Part shown: positions 41,226-50,031 of the stretch, one piece after another
Layout: each line of letters starts with the position of its first letter
Numbering within the stretch: position 1 is the stretch's first letter
From: an uncultured Caldilineaceae bacterium
Lineage (GTDB): Bacteria; Chloroflexota; Anaerolineae; Caldilineales; Caldilineaceae
Direction: 5' to 3'
Assembly (NCBI GenBank): GCA_958295915.1
Contig: OY282381.1
Span: 1,820,722 to 1,884,721, forward strand
Length of the DNA stretch: 64,000 nucleotides
Program-made: the position numbers and the translations under genes
Notes under the pieces: generated by a model
What the model saw: the letters and a program-made list of their open reading frames with translations, nothing else
Databases searched by the model: none
What the model was told of the DNA's origin: nothing

Positions 41226-43034
41226 TTAGATGTCGTACTCATCCTCATTGTAATCGCCATAGTTGACATCTCGTCCCCGTGATCGACGAGATTTCTGACG
41301 TTTTGCCTGCTGCTTCGGCTCTGTCTGGCTGCCGCGCCGGGACTTGTTGCGCTTGCGTTCCTGGGCGCTGAACTCATCATCCAGTTCTTCGGTTGTTTCC
41401 AAAGAATCAAGCAGTTCAGCAGGCACTTCCATCTCGTTCGAGGAACCGATGGCAGACTGCTGATGTTGGCGCGCAGCCATGCGTTTGCGTAGCATATCCG
41501 CCGTAATCACCTGTGGCAGTTCCTCCGCCTGCAGCATATTCTCTTCTTCCGTCGGTTCCTTCTGTACTAGTTCGCCCTCCGGTTCGAGACTCGGTGCAAC
41601 TGTATCCCCATCCGCTTCCTTCTCCACTTCACGGCGATCATCCTCCCGCGGTTCGTCGAGAGCAAGCGCTCCCGGTTCTGAAACAACAAAGTCGTCGAGG
41701 GAAACTATCGGCTGTTCTTCTTCCCGAACAGCCGCCGCCGCCCGCTCGAAAGCGTTTAATGCCTCCTCGGCGTCAATACCAATGACGCGCTCGCCCTCCT
41801 GAGCTGGCAAGGCTTCGGGCCACTCGGCATCCTGCTTCTGGAGCAGCGCCGCGGCCTGACGGAACGCGTCTTCCCTTGTCGCCGATTCATCTTTGCCGCG
41901 CAGAATCTTCTCCGCCATACTGAGCAGGTCTTGTTCACCAGTGGCCAATTGCGCCTGCTCGGCCGCCAGCAAGTCCAATCCCTCTTCGTGGGCTTCGGTT
42001 TCGCTCTTAATGTCAATCCGCCACCCCGTCAGTTTGGCTGCCAGGCGGGCATTTTGCCCGGACTTGCCTATCGCCAGGCTGAGCTGTCGATCCGGCACAA
42101 TGACGATCGCCGTCTTGATAGCGCTCTCTTCTTCCAGGATAACACTCTGTACTTTGGCCGGACCGAGCGCATGAGAAATATAGGTGCGTAGGTTGTTGCT
42201 CCACTCGACGACATCGATCTTTTCGCCGGCCAACTCCGTCACAATATTTTGAATGCGCAAGCCACGCATCCCGACACAGCTACCCACCGGGTCCACGCCA
42301 GGAAGCGTCGCCATCACAGCCACCTTGCTACGCGCGCCTGGCTCCCTGGATATTGCTTTGATCTCGACTGTGCCGTCCCGCACTTCCGGGATCTCTTGCT
42401 CCATCAGCCTGCGGAGGAGATTGCGGTGGGTACGGCTCAGTTTAATCATCGGGCCGCGGCCGCTGCGGTGAACATCCACTACATACAGGCGAATATAGTC
42501 ACCCCGGCGTAGATTTTCCGACGGAATCTGCTCCTCCCGAGGCAGAAGATTCTCGTGTTTATCCTCGATCAGAATGGTGACCGCACCGGATACAAGATCA
42601 ATACTGCGAACCTGAGCAGTGATAATCTCGCCGACTTTGTGGATGAAGTTTTCGTATACTGTATCCCGTTCGGCCTCTCGAATCCGTTGCAAAATCACCT
42701 GCTTGGCGGTCTGTGCCGCAATACGCCCAAAGTTGTCCGGCGTATTTTGCACCAGAACCACATCGCCCAATTCAGTAGAAGGTTTCGTACTTCTAGCATC
42801 GTCTAATAGAATCTCAGTGTTCGGGTTGAGGATGTCTTCGACAACCTCTTTTTCTGCAAACACCTTCATTTCGCCCGTCACCCGGTCCACATCCGCGGTC
42901 ACATTGGCAACGGAGCCGTAATTACGTTTGTAAGCCGAAATGAGCGCGGCCTCGATTGCATCGAAAATCACCTCATTATCGAGGTCCTTATCAACAGCAA
43001 CCTGATTGATCCCAGCAATGAGCGCTTTAGACAT
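41226..43034 (-). CDS. nusA: Transcription termination/antitermination protein NusA
   Basis: A 602-residue NusA. The N-terminal RNA polymerase-binding domain spans about 1-120 ([20 protein letters not shown]). S1 follows at about 130-200, then two KH domains ([20 protein letters not shown] and [20 protein letters not shown]). After about residue 345 comes a long low-complexity extension, first acidic, then very basic ([22 protein letters not shown]) with a DYNEDEYDI end. Such a tail is unusual in length. AGGAG lies 12 bases before the ATG. It is the first gene of the translation operon. rimP, normally just upstream, is absent here. Confidence 0.93.
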   Translation of the reverse strand: MSKALIAGINQVAVDKDLDNEVIFDAIEAALISAYKRNYGSVANVTADVDRVTGEMKVFAEKEVVEDILNPNTEILLDDARSTKPSTELGDVVLVQNTPDNFGRIAAQTAKQVILQRIREAERDTVYENFIHKVGEIITAQVRSIDLVSGAVTILIEDKHENLLPREEQIPSENLRRGDYIRLYVVDVHRSGRGPMIKLSRTHRNLLRRLMEQEIPEVRDGTVEIKAISREPGARSKVAVMATLPGVDPVGSCVGMRGLRIQNIVTELAGEKIDVVEWSNNLRTYISHALGPAKVQSVILEEESAIKTAIVIVPDRQLSLAIGKSGQNARLAAKLTGWRIDIKSETEAHEEGLDLLAAEQAQLATGEQDLLSMAEKILRGKDESATREDAFRQAAALLQKQDAEWPEALPAQEGERVIGIDAEEALNAFERAAAAVREEEQPIVSLDDFVVSEPGALALDEPREDDRREVEKEADGDTVAPSLEPEGELVQKEPTEEENMLQAEELPQVITADMLRKRMAARQHQQSAIGSSNEMEVPAELLDSLETTEELDDEFSAQERKRNKSRRGSQTEPKQQAKRQKSRRSRGRDVNYGDYNEDEYDI

Positions 43035-43234
43035 TTTTGTTCAACTACTCCTGAAAACTTGACGATTCAGTCTTAGGGCAGCGTGTCCGCAGTGGTGGAT
43101 ACCTGCGAGAAAACCAGCAGACACATAGCCCCACTATGTAGCGAGCGATCATATCGCTCTTTCGGTGTAAAGACCGCAACACACATGCGTGGGACAAGCG
43201 CCCCAAACAAATACTGCGGACAGGAATCCCATAG
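43035..43234. other. Probable leader of the nusA operon
   Basis: This stretch between the terminator at 43235-43261 and the nusA start holds no gene. Short inverted words such as GCGATATGATCGC occur, but I cannot pick a promoter with confidence. Confidence 0.35.
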
Positions 43235-43261
43235 AATAAGAAAAGTGGGCGAAACCCACTT
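43235..43261 (-). terminator. Rho-independent terminator upstream of nusA
   Basis: On the minus strand AAGTGGG, loop TTTCG, CCCACTT is followed by TTCTTATT. It ends transcripts arriving from the PstS-like gene and the repeat array before the nusA operon starts. Confidence 0.8.
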
Positions 43262-43376
43262 CAAACACACCACTCTATCAAATCACGTAGGCAAATGCCT
43301 ATTGCCGCCAAGTATAACAGATTCCAGCTCGGAGAGCAACTTTTCGGCGCTGAAAACTGCCGGCGCATCAACACAA

Positions 43377-43524
43377 GTCGCGCCCTACAGTGGCGTGCAA
43401 TACAACAACTCCAGTCGCGCCCCACAGTGGCGCGCAATACAACAACTCCAGTCGCGCCCCACAGTGGCGTGCAATACAACAACTCCAGTCGCGCCCCACA
43501 GTGGCGCGCAATACAACAACTCCA
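43377..43524 (+). repeat. Type A tandem array, four 37-bp units
   Basis: Units start at 43377, 43414, 43451 and 43488. Each has CGCGCC, CTACAGT or CCACAGT, GGCG(C/T)GC, then AATACAACAACTCCA. The same 37-bp unit occurs singly at 60576-60612. The array lies between the PstS-like gene and the terminator. Confidence 0.92.
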
Positions 43525-43573
43525 TAGGTCGTACAGAATCTCTCCGCTTTCCAGCCAGATCGATCTGAGCGCT

Positions 43574-44446
43574 TTATCGGATTGGCGCATGATAGCGCGC
43601 GACAATGCTTTGCCCCTCCGCGCCGAGCGCGAAATCAACAATATCCTGTATGGCCTGATCGCCGTGCTGACGGATGAGCAGATATAGGGGCCGTACCAAC
43701 GGGTAGCGGTGATCGACCAAATCCGCGCCATATGGCATCCGCCCCTCGATAGAAATCGCTTTAACCCTTTTCATCGCCGCGTCCATACCAGGAGCAGAGG
43801 ATTCTCTATTGTGAGAAAGATACGCAGCCGTGACATAGCCGATGGCGGCACGATGAGCGGCCACATACTCTACAACATCGCCGCTGGTAGGCATGACAAC
43901 CGCGGTCAATGCAACCCGCTCCTCGCCCATGATACGATCCTCGAAAAACGCACGCGTCGCGCTGCCGTCCTCGCGACTCACCAGCAGCGCATCATCCGCG
44001 CGGCCGCCAATATCCTGCCAGGTCAGCGCGCTGCCTCTGTACAGATCCCGAATCTGCGCCAGTGTCAGCGCGTCCACCGAGTTTTCGCTGTGAACGATCA
44101 GAGCAATCCCATCCAGTCCGATCGGTATGCGGACGAGCCCAGAAGGCACTTCGTCGTCCGCATAGACTGCGGTGCTGGCTGCAATGTCAACCCGTCCGGA
44201 CGCCACCCACTGTTCGCCCAATCGGCTGCCGCCGCCGCGTAGCCTGAAGAGCATATTGGGTTTGCGCTCACTGTAGGCGGCTGTTAATTCTGTAAGAACC
44301 GGCTGCATTTCTGTCGAACCGGCGATCGTCACAGTGACGGGTGTGGGTGTGGTTGCTGTTGGCTGCGCGCAACCAGCCAGAAGGAAGGCCACGAGCGTCA
44401 GCCATATGAATAGGACAGAGAAGAGACCAAGTTGGAAATTCCGCAA
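43574..44446 (-). CDS. PstS-like phosphate-binding lipoprotein
   Basis: A 290-residue periplasmic binding protein of the PBP_like_2/PstS group. The signal peptide ends in the lipobox LAGC at about residue 25. The mature part opens TVTIAGSTEMQPVLTELTAA, then RGGGSRLGEQWVASGRVDIAAS, LTLAQIRDLYRGSALTWQDI, SREDGSATRAFFED, and a closing VRPLYLLIRQHGDQAIQDIVDF, all typical. It would bind phosphate or a related anion. No permease or ATPase genes are adjacent. The start is a TTG at 44444-44446 that lies at the end of a type A insert; GGCGGG of that repeat could act as its ribosome site. Confidence 0.82.
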   Translation of the reverse strand: MRNFQLGLFSVLFIWLTLVAFLLAGCAQPTATTPTPVTVTIAGSTEMQPVLTELTAAYSERKPNMLFRLRGGGSRLGEQWVASGRVDIAASTAVYADDEVPSGLVRIPIGLDGIALIVHSENSVDALTLAQIRDLYRGSALTWQDIGGRADDALLVSREDGSATRAFFEDRIMGEERVALTAVVMPTSGDVVEYVAAHRAAIGYVTAAYLSHNRESSAPGMDAAMKRVKAISIEGRMPYGADLVDHRYPLVRPLYLLIRQHGDQAIQDIVDFALGAEGQSIVARYHAPIR

Positions 44447-44510
44447 TTCGGTATTCCCGCCAGTTTAATATCTGATCAGGGGTTGGTATGATTGCGCTCA
44501 TACCTCAGCC
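44440..44510 (-). repeat. Type A long-form insert without flanking palindromes
   Basis: CAATTCGGTATTCCCGCC ... ATCTGATCAG ... GCGCTCATACCTCA, diverged in the middle. It lies between uppP and the PstS-like gene and supplies the TTG start of the latter. Confidence 0.75.
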
Positions 44511-44516
44511 AACGAT

Positions 44517-45368
44517 TCATCGAAAACGTAGGGCAAAAAGTATCAGAACCGCGAGACCGACAAGCAGGCAATACACGGAAAACATATACAGGCTGTTACG
44601 GCGCAGATACGCCAGCAGAAACCGGATCGCCACATAGCCGGACACCGCACTGGTGATGAATCCAACCAACAGAGTCGGCAATTCTGCCTGCGCAGCCGCT
44701 GGATCCATAGCCAGCATATCGCCGATCTGCAACAAGCCGGCCCCAAAAAAAATCGGCGCCCCCAGCAAAAAGCTGTAGCGAGCAGCCGCCTCGCGGCGTA
44801 ACCCTTGGGCCAGAGCAATAGCAATCGTCGTCCCGCTGCGACTGATACCAGGCGCCAGAGCCACAGCCTGGGCCAGTCCGATAAGGAAAGACTGCCGCAA
44901 CGACAGCTCCGCCACTGTGGATCGCTGTCCCCAATTGCGGGTCATCCATTCACTGCCGGCCAGCAGCAGCGCTGTCACCGCCAGAAAGCCGCCAGCCGCC
45001 TGCGGTGTATGATACAGTCGTTCTAGCGGATCTTTCAGCAGCAGGCCGGCGATGGTGGCCGGCGCCGACCCCAGGGCAATAAACCAGCCAAGACGGGCGT
45101 TCACATCTGCCAGGGATCGGTTGCTGATGCTGCGCAGGGTAGCCGAGATGACAGTGACAAAATCCCGCCCAAAGACCATTAGAATCGACAGGAGTGTCCC
45201 CCAGTGGACGACTGTATCGAAAAGCAGGGATGAAGACGACCAACCGATCAGCCAGGGCACAATCACCAGATGGCCGCTGCTGCTGATCGGTAGAAATTCG
45301 CTGACGCCCTGCACCAGCCCCAAAACAAACGCTTTGAAAAGTTCAAACAAGAACCATATCTCGTCCAA
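44517..45368 (-). CDS. uppP: Undecaprenyl-diphosphatase
   Basis: A 283-residue membrane phosphatase (BacA type) that recycles undecaprenyl diphosphate for peptidoglycan and glycan synthesis. Seen: KAFVLGLVQGVSEFLPISSSGHLVIV (conserved E-rich motif near residue 25) and LAPGISRSGTTIAIALAQGL (PGxSRSG motif near residue 165), with about eight hydrophobic segments. The start is a TTG at 45368; no better codon precedes the conserved motif. It follows tgt by 21 bases in the same direction. Confidence 0.92.
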   Translation of the reverse strand: MDEIWFLFELFKAFVLGLVQGVSEFLPISSSGHLVIVPWLIGWSSSSLLFDTVVHWGTLLSILMVFGRDFVTVISATLRSISNRSLADVNARLGWFIALGSAPATIAGLLLKDPLERLYHTPQAAGGFLAVTALLLAGSEWMTRNWGQRSTVAELSLRQSFLIGLAQAVALAPGISRSGTTIAIALAQGLRREAAARYSFLLGAPIFFGAGLLQIGDMLAMDPAAAQAELPTLLVGFITSAVSGYVAIRFLLAYLRRNSLYMFSVYCLLVGLAVLILFALRFR

Positions 45369-45389
45369 TGTAAGCAGTGGGCTGGCGTG

Positions 45390-46565
45390 TCACGACGATG
45401 GAGACGCTTCTGACGCTTCTACCCTCCGCCGTCGCTGTTCATGCCGAATCCGTTGGTCGGTGATGCGATAGTCTCGCAAAAATCTGGACTGGAAAGATGC
45501 GAATGTGCCCAGAGAGATCTCCGCCCGAATCCGCTCCATCAACTGTTGCATAAAATGCAGGTTGTGAATCGTTGCCAACCGCAACCCGCTGATTTCACCG
45601 CCATTGAACAGATGACGCAGGTATGCGCGGCCAAAGGTGCGACATGTATAACAGGCGCAATCCTCTTGGATAGGGCGGCTGTCCTCTGCAAAGCGAGCAT
45701 TGCGGATGTTGAGCCGACCGACAGGCGTCAGCAGAGCGCCGTTGCGGGCAATGCGGGTAGGCAGCGCACAGTCGAACAGATCGACGCCCCGAGCGACCGC
45801 CTCCACAATATCTTCTGGCGCGCCGACGCCCATCAGATAGCGGGGCTTGTGAATGGGCAGATGTGGACAGGTAGCGTCCAGCGTGGCGTACATCTGCTCT
45901 TTCGTCTCGCCTACGGCTAACCCGCCGATGGCATAGCCGGGAAAGTCCAATCCGGTCAGAATCCGGGCGCTCTCTGCCCGTAGATCTGGATAGATGCCGC
46001 CCTGCACAATGCCGAACAGCGCCTGATCTGCACGCGAATGAGCCGCTTTACAGCGTTCGGCCCAGGCGTGGGTGCGGGCGAGAGCTTGAGCCAGATAGTC
46101 CGGATCCAGCGGTTCGGCGCACTCATCCAACACCATAGCAATATCCGCGCCCAGCCTCTCTTCGATCGCGATCACCCGTTCCGGTGTAAAACGGTGGGCG
46201 GATCCATCGATATGGCTGCGAAACGTCACGCCATCGTCGTCCAATCGACGACGATGGGCCAGACTGAACACCTGATACCCGCCGGAATCGGTCAGAATCG
46301 GACCGTCCCAGCCCATAAAATTGTGCAACCCACCCATCCGCTCGACCAGACGGTGGCCGGGGCGCAAATAGAGATGATAGGTGTTCGCCAGCAGAATCGA
46401 GATGCCCAACTCTGTCAGATCGCGCGGCTCCAGGGTCTTGACATTGGCCGCGGTGCCCACCGGGGCAAAGGCCGGCATCTCCACTGAGCCGTGGGGTGTG
46501 TGGAATGTGGAGCGGCGGGCTTTGCCATCTGTCCTGTGAATCTGAAACGCGAATCGTGCGGCCAC
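45390..46565 (-). CDS. tgt: tRNA-guanine transglycosylase
   Basis: A 391-residue enzyme inserting preQ1 for G34 in queuosine tRNAs. Seen: FQIHRTDGKARRSTFHTPHGSVEMPAFAPVGT, LANTYHLYLRPG, MGWDGPILTDSGGYQVFSL (catalytic Asp), FGIVQGGIYPDLR, GGLAVGET, RYLMGVGAPEDIVEAVARG (second Asp follows in VDLFDCALPTR), and the zinc site CACYTC. The GTG at 46565 behind GAGGG begins the conserved N-terminus. A TTG at 46613 lies in a type B repeat remnant and is less likely. Confidence 0.93.
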   Translation of the reverse strand: MAARFAFQIHRTDGKARRSTFHTPHGSVEMPAFAPVGTAANVKTLEPRDLTELGISILLANTYHLYLRPGHRLVERMGGLHNFMGWDGPILTDSGGYQVFSLAHRRRLDDDGVTFRSHIDGSAHRFTPERVIAIEERLGADIAMVLDECAEPLDPDYLAQALARTHAWAERCKAAHSRADQALFGIVQGGIYPDLRAESARILTGLDFPGYAIGGLAVGETKEQMYATLDATCPHLPIHKPRYLMGVGAPEDIVEAVARGVDLFDCALPTRIARNGALLTPVGRLNIRNARFAEDSRPIQEDCACYTCRTFGRAYLRHLFNGGEISGLRLATIHNLHFMQQLMERIRAEISLGTFASFQSRFLRDYRITDQRIRHEQRRRRVEASEASPSS

Positions 46566-46610
46566 ATCACCCTCGAGACGAGTTAGTGACAAAAAAGCAG
46601 GAAAAATCTT

Positions 46611-46640
46611 CAATGCGCCTCTGCTCGAAAGAGACGTTAA
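46611..46640 (+). repeat. Type B repeat, decayed
   Basis: AATGCGCCTCTGCTCGAAAG then AGACGTTAACG, so the 3' arm is partly lost. It lies upstream of tgt. Confidence 0.65.
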
Positions 46641-46711
46641 CGCTATCGCATTCTTCCTGCTTTGTCAAAGCAATTGCGCTTCGGTAGCGCGCAGCGAACG
46701 ATGATGTTCAC

Positions 46712-47848
46712 CTAGGTCGCCGCGGCCCTGAGCGGTTTGATTTCCCGCTCCTCGTTATCGGCTCCGTTCAAGGCTGTATCCACAGTCTCTTCTTTCGGCG
46801 CAAGAGGCTGTTCAATGCGCCTCTGCTCGAAAGAAGCGCTATTGATGGGCAATCCAGCCTGCTTCCGGATCTTGCTGTCGATCTGCGCGGCGATATCTGT
46901 TTTTTCGCTGAGAAAGGCCTTGGCGTTTTCCCGGCCCTGACCCAAACGCATATCTCCAAAGCGATAGAAAGCGCCTCGTTTTTCAATGATGTCGAACTCG
47001 ACGCCCAGATCCAAGAGGTCGCCCTGGCTGCTGACACCTTCGTTGTACATAATGTCGAACTCCGCCACCTTGAAGGGCGCAGCCACTTTGTTCTTGCGCA
47101 CTGTCACACGCGTGCGGTTGCCGATCACATTACTGCCCTGCTTGATCGCCTGAATGCGGCGCACATCCAGCCGCACACTCGCATAGAACTTCAGCGCCAG
47201 ACCCCCAGAGGTCGTCTCCGGATTGCCAAACATCACCCCGATTTTCTGGCGTAACTGATTGGTGAAGATCATGCTCGTGTCCGTCGTCTTCACCGCTCCC
47301 ACCAGCTTGCGCAACGCCTGACTCATCAGCCGCGCCTGCAAGCCCATATGACTGTCTCCCATCTCGCCTTCGATCTCAGCACGCGGCACCAGCGCTGCCA
47401 CGCTATCCACCACCACTACATCCATCGTTCCAGAACGCACCAGGGCCTCTGCTATCTCCAGCGCCTGTTCGCCTGTGTCCGGCTGGGATACGTACAGACC
47501 ATCCACATCCACCCCGATCGTGCGCGCATAGGCGGAATCAAGCGCATGTTCCACATCCACAAAGCTGCACACGCCTCCCATCCGCTGCGATTCAGCGATG
47601 ATATGCAGACACAGTGTTGTTTTGCCCGAACTTTCCGGCCCATACACCTCGGCGATGCGCCCGCGCGGTACCCCTCCCACCCCCAGAGCGATGTCCAGGC
47701 TCAGACTCCCCGTGGGGATGGCGCCCACGTCCAACCGGATCGCCTCCCCCAACTTCATGATGATCCCATCCCCATAACGGCGATTGAGATTGGCAATCGT
47801 CATTTCCAACGCTTTGGCCGCTCCACTGTCAGATGATTTCTTAGTCAT
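46712..47848 (-). CDS. recA: Recombinase RecA
   Basis: A 378-residue RecA. Seen: [47 protein letters not shown] (Walker A), [20 protein letters not shown] (Walker B), [19 protein letters not shown] (L2/DNA loop), [24 protein letters not shown] precedes the ATG. A perfect-consensus promoter with an SOS box lies upstream. Residues about 336-345 ([12 protein letters not shown]) in the tail after the core are encoded by a type B repeat, so the C-terminal regulatory tail differs from other RecA proteins. Confidence 0.96.
   Translation of the reverse strand: MTKKSSDSGAAKALEMTIANLNRRYGDGIIMKLGEAIRLDVGAIPTGSLSLDIALGVGGVPRGRIAEVYGPESSGKTTLCLHIIAESQRMGGVCSFVDVEHALDSAYARTIGVDVDGLYVSQPDTGEQALEIAEALVRSGTMDVVVVDSVAALVPRAEIEGEMGDSHMGLQARLMSQALRKLVGAVKTTDTSMIFTNQLRQKIGVMFGNPETTSGGLALKFYASVRLDVRRIQAIKQGSNVIGNRTRVTVRKNKVAAPFKVAEFDIMYNEGVSSQGDLLDLGVEFDIIEKRGAFYRFGDMRLGQGRENAKAFLSEKTDIAAQIDSKIRKQAGLPINSASFEQRRIEQPLAPKEETVDTALNGADNEEREIKPLRAAAT
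46813..46840 (+). repeat. Type B repeat inside recA
   Basis: AATGCGCCTCTGCTCGAAAG then AAGCGC, translated on the minus strand as [10 protein letters not shown] in the RecA C-terminal tail. Confidence 0.85.
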
Positions 47849-47917
47849 AAATTTTGCTCCTTTGCGGTCTGGTTTCGGTATACTGTGACTGGAATCCCGA
47901 AGAGGATCGATTCAGTC

Positions 47918-47946
47918 ATTATAGAACGCATGTTCGTAAATGTCAA
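47918..47946 (-). promoter_or_regulatory. recA promoter, perfect consensus
   Basis: On the minus strand TTGACA (47941-47946), 17 bases, TATAAT (47918-47923). The start of transcription would be near 47911, about 63 bases before the ATG. Confidence 0.88.
47924..47935. promoter_or_regulatory. SOS box (LexA operator) of recA
   Basis: GAACGCATGTTC (GAAC-N4-GTTC), followed by G, fits the Gram-positive-type LexA site. It lies wholly inside the spacer of the recA promoter, so LexA binding would block polymerase. Confidence 0.85.
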
Positions 47947-47948
47947 AA

Positions 47949-48289
47949 CGGCGCGGTTGCTAAAAACCAAAAACTGGCAACTAAAAACATCTTTCAGAAA
48001 CTGCCCGGAAACCTTCCGACTGTTCGCAAAGCGGGGCGCGCCCTCTGGTCCGCCCATCATCGACCCGATTAGCAGGTCTATGTGAGCGACAGCCGCCAAC
48101 TTGTGCAGAGTATGGAAATCGCGCCTACATGAATGTTTCTTTAGCAGTGCAATTCTTGTCTTTTCGCGGTATTACCGGCTATAATCGGTACGCGATCTTC
48201 AATCCCCTCATGTGGACTACAAGACTCATCCGCTTCAGGCGTGTATAAAGAAGCTCCATCCTACTTTTAAGGCTGACGCTGCAACTCTC
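47949..48289. other. Region between the recA promoter and the next gene
   Basis: An A-rich type C-like stutter (CTAAAAACCAAAAACTGGCAA) occurs at about 47960-47985. The rest up to 48289 holds no supported gene; a GTG-started extension of the next gene to 48212 is possible. Confidence 0.4.
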
Positions 48290-48661
48290 ATGAGCGTAAA
48301 TCGTCGAAAACTGAACAGAGCTTGGGAAACCCTGCGATCCTTACCAGTCCCAGCCATTGGCTCCGATCGTCTGGTCGATCTGCACGATGATCTTCTGCAT
48401 TACGACACCGTGATCGCGCAGGAGATGCGGGAGTATCTGCGGGGCCGTGTTATCAATCGAATCCGCGTGCGGATCGACTGGGAGTTAGAGGACACTCTGC
48501 GGTCGTTCAGGCCACAATCCCTGGCAGAGGTGGAATGCCGTCGGGAATTGCTGCGCTACAAACGGCGCATCGATGACGTGGTGCGCGAATTGCTCCACGG
48601 CGCACTGGATGAAGGGTTGAACGCGCCTCTGCTCGAAAGAGGCGCAAAGCCGACCCGCTAA
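48290..48661 (+). CDS. Hypothetical alpha-helical protein
   Basis: I do not recognise this protein. From the ATG at 48290 it is 123 residues; a GTG at 48212 would make it 149. It is soluble, rich in Arg, Leu and Glu, and probably all helical (RLVDLHDDLLHYDTVIAQEM, RVRIDWELEDTLRSF, ELLRYKRRIDDVVRELLHGA). The last residues (LNAPLLERGAKPTR) are translated from a type B repeat. Neither start has a good ribosome site. It stands alone. Confidence 0.5.
   Translation: MSVNRRKLNRAWETLRSLPVPAIGSDRLVDLHDDLLHYDTVIAQEMREYLRGRVINRIRVRIDWELEDTLRSFRPQSLAEVECRRELLRYKRRIDDVVRELLHGALDEGLNAPLLERGAKPTR
48617..48646 (+). repeat. Type B repeat at a gene end
   Basis: GCGCCTC, TGCTCGAAA, GAGGCGC with a perfect 7-bp stem, translated as APLLERGA at the C-terminus of the hypothetical protein. 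Confidence 0.9.
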
Positions 48662-48736
48662 TCATCGTCGATTTGGTCCTGCAACCAGAGATCGGCAGGG
48701 CCGAAATCGCGCGCTGTAGAGGACTGGTCGAATAGG

Positions 48737-48767
48737 GTTGAATGCGCCTCTGCTCGAAAGAGGCGCG
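48737..48767 (+). repeat. Type B repeat, intergenic
   Basis: TTGAAT followed by GCGCCTC, TGCTCGAAA, GAGGCGC (perfect stem), 24 bases before the end of the convergent EamA gene. Confidence 0.9.
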
Positions 48768-48790
48768 GGTCACCATCAAACAACAACTCA

Positions 48791-49645
48791 CTATAAGATC
48801 ACCATCAGGATTCCACCGAGAGTAATGAGCCCGCCTACGATACTGTTGAGAGAGGGGAGCTCCCGCAGCAGGAGCGCGCCCAGCAGCACACCGCCGAGCA
48901 CCTCCTGGGTGGCGATGAGATTGACATAGGTGGCGTTCACTCGACGCAGAGCCGCGTTGTAGAGGGTATGGCCACACGCCAATGGGAACACACCTAAGCC
49001 GATGATGCTGGCGACAGTGATCCAATTGTAGCTGCCGGGTGTATAGACAACGGCAGCCACGGGCAGCAACCATAGCGCAGCCAGTATGTACACCGATCCC
49101 ACATACCCCAAAAGCGGGTATCGCTCTCGCTGGCTGCGGCCGGCAATGCTGTAGACAGCGAAAGTAATGGCGCTACCCAATGCGAGCAGATCACCGATCA
49201 GCATGCGACGGGTGAAGTTCGGCTCGAATCCGGATAGGACAGCCACACCCAAGACAGCCACGACAATGCCAAGCCACTTGCGCAACGACAAAGGTTCACC
49301 CAACATGAAGCGTGACAGCAGCGCTACGCAGACCGGCGCCGTATACACGATCGCCAAGCTATGAGCGATGGTTGTAAATTCCAGAGAGTAGGCGTAAAAA
49401 AAGAAGTGCAGAGCGGCAACCAGCCCGAAGAGAGCGAAACGGGGCCATTCAGAGCGGGGCGCCAGCGGCTCTCTGCGCAGCAGAACAAGCCCTAACACGA
49501 GAACGCCAGCTACCAACAGACGACCGGCGGCGATCTCGAAAGATGACACCGATCGGGCGGCCCATCGCACCAGTACCGGGCTGACGCTGAAGAAGAGAAC
49601 AGCAATCGCAACCAGCGCCAGACCGCGGCGTTCGTCAGCTGTCAC
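48791..49645 (-). CDS. EamA/DMT-family transporter
   Basis: A 284-residue membrane protein with ten hydrophobic segments in two EamA halves (residues about 12-140 and 150-284). Seen: VLVRWAARSVSSFEIAAGRL in half 1, with the paired glycine-rich end LRKWLGIVVAVLGVAVLSGF, and NLIATQEVLGGVLLGALLLRE followed by IVGGLITLGGILMVIL in half 2. Drug/metabolite exporters of this family move amino acids, sugars or drugs; the substrate is unknown. The start is a GTG at 49645. Confidence 0.87.
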   Translation of the reverse strand: MTADERRGLALVAIAVLFFSVSPVLVRWAARSVSSFEIAAGRLLVAGVLVLGLVLLRREPLAPRSEWPRFALFGLVAALHFFFYAYSLEFTTIAHSLAIVYTAPVCVALLSRFMLGEPLSLRKWLGIVVAVLGVAVLSGFEPNFTRRMLIGDLLALGSAITFAVYSIAGRSQRERYPLLGYVGSVYILAALWLLPVAAVVYTPGSYNWITVASIIGLGVFPLACGHTLYNAALRRVNATYVNLIATQEVLGGVLLGALLLRELPSLNSIVGGLITLGGILMVIL

Positions 49646-49673
49646 AGCATTCGTCCGGATTGGGTAGGGAAGT

Positions 49674-49705
49674 GTTGAATGCGCTTCTGCTCGAAAGAGG
49701 CGCTA
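49674..49705 (+). repeat. Type B repeat, intergenic
   Basis: TTGAAT, GCGCTTC, TGCTCGAAA, GAGGCGC with one G-T pair in the stem, between two minus-strand genes. Confidence 0.88.
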
Positions 49706-49713
49706 GATATCCT

Positions 49714-49842
49714 TTACGCGGCGGGCGTAATCGCCACGTAGACCAGGCTCAGCACCATGCTGAGCGCAATCAGCAGGCTGAGAAAGTAAAATATCTTTTC
49801 ATTGCGGCTCAAGCGGCGGCGGCCACGCCGTCTGCGACTCAT
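49714..49842 (-). CDS. Very small single-pass membrane protein, 42 residues
   Basis: The ATG at 49842 follows AAAGGAG at the right distance, and the frame ends in TAA at 49714. Residues 1-16 are extremely basic (MSRRRRGRRRLSRNEK) and residues 17-38 form one hydrophobic segment (IFYFLSLLIALSMVLSLVYV). The layout, a positively charged cytoplasmic tail plus one helix, is that of a membrane-associated regulator or stress peptide. No family is recognised. It lies upstream of the EamA gene on the same strand and could be co-transcribed with it. Confidence 0.65.
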   Translation of the reverse strand: MSRRRRGRRRLSRNEKIFYFLSLLIALSMVLSLVYVAITPAA

Positions 49843-49925
49843 ACACATCTCCTTTCAGCATGCTACTTCTACAGTCTTTCAGTATAGCACAGGAAGAAAT
49901 CGGTCTATGAATCGAGGATCACGTG

Positions 49926-49957
49926 GGGGGCATCCCATTGCGTAACTGGATGCCCCC
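49926..49957. other. Perfect 10-bp hairpin
   Basis: GGGGGCATCC (49926-49935) and GGATGCCCCC (49948-49957) around a 12-base loop, in the gap between the small membrane protein gene and mazG. It has no U-run on either side. Confidence 0.5.
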
Positions 49958-50031
49958 AAATCTGGGATGCGCCCGGCTGGCCCATTGAACCACGATTCCC
50001 GTCCAATGCGCTGCCTCAACCCACATCGACC

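Noticed and set aside
43377-43524. CRISPR array
   Set aside because: Four direct 37-bp copies without spacers; the same unit occurs elsewhere singly.
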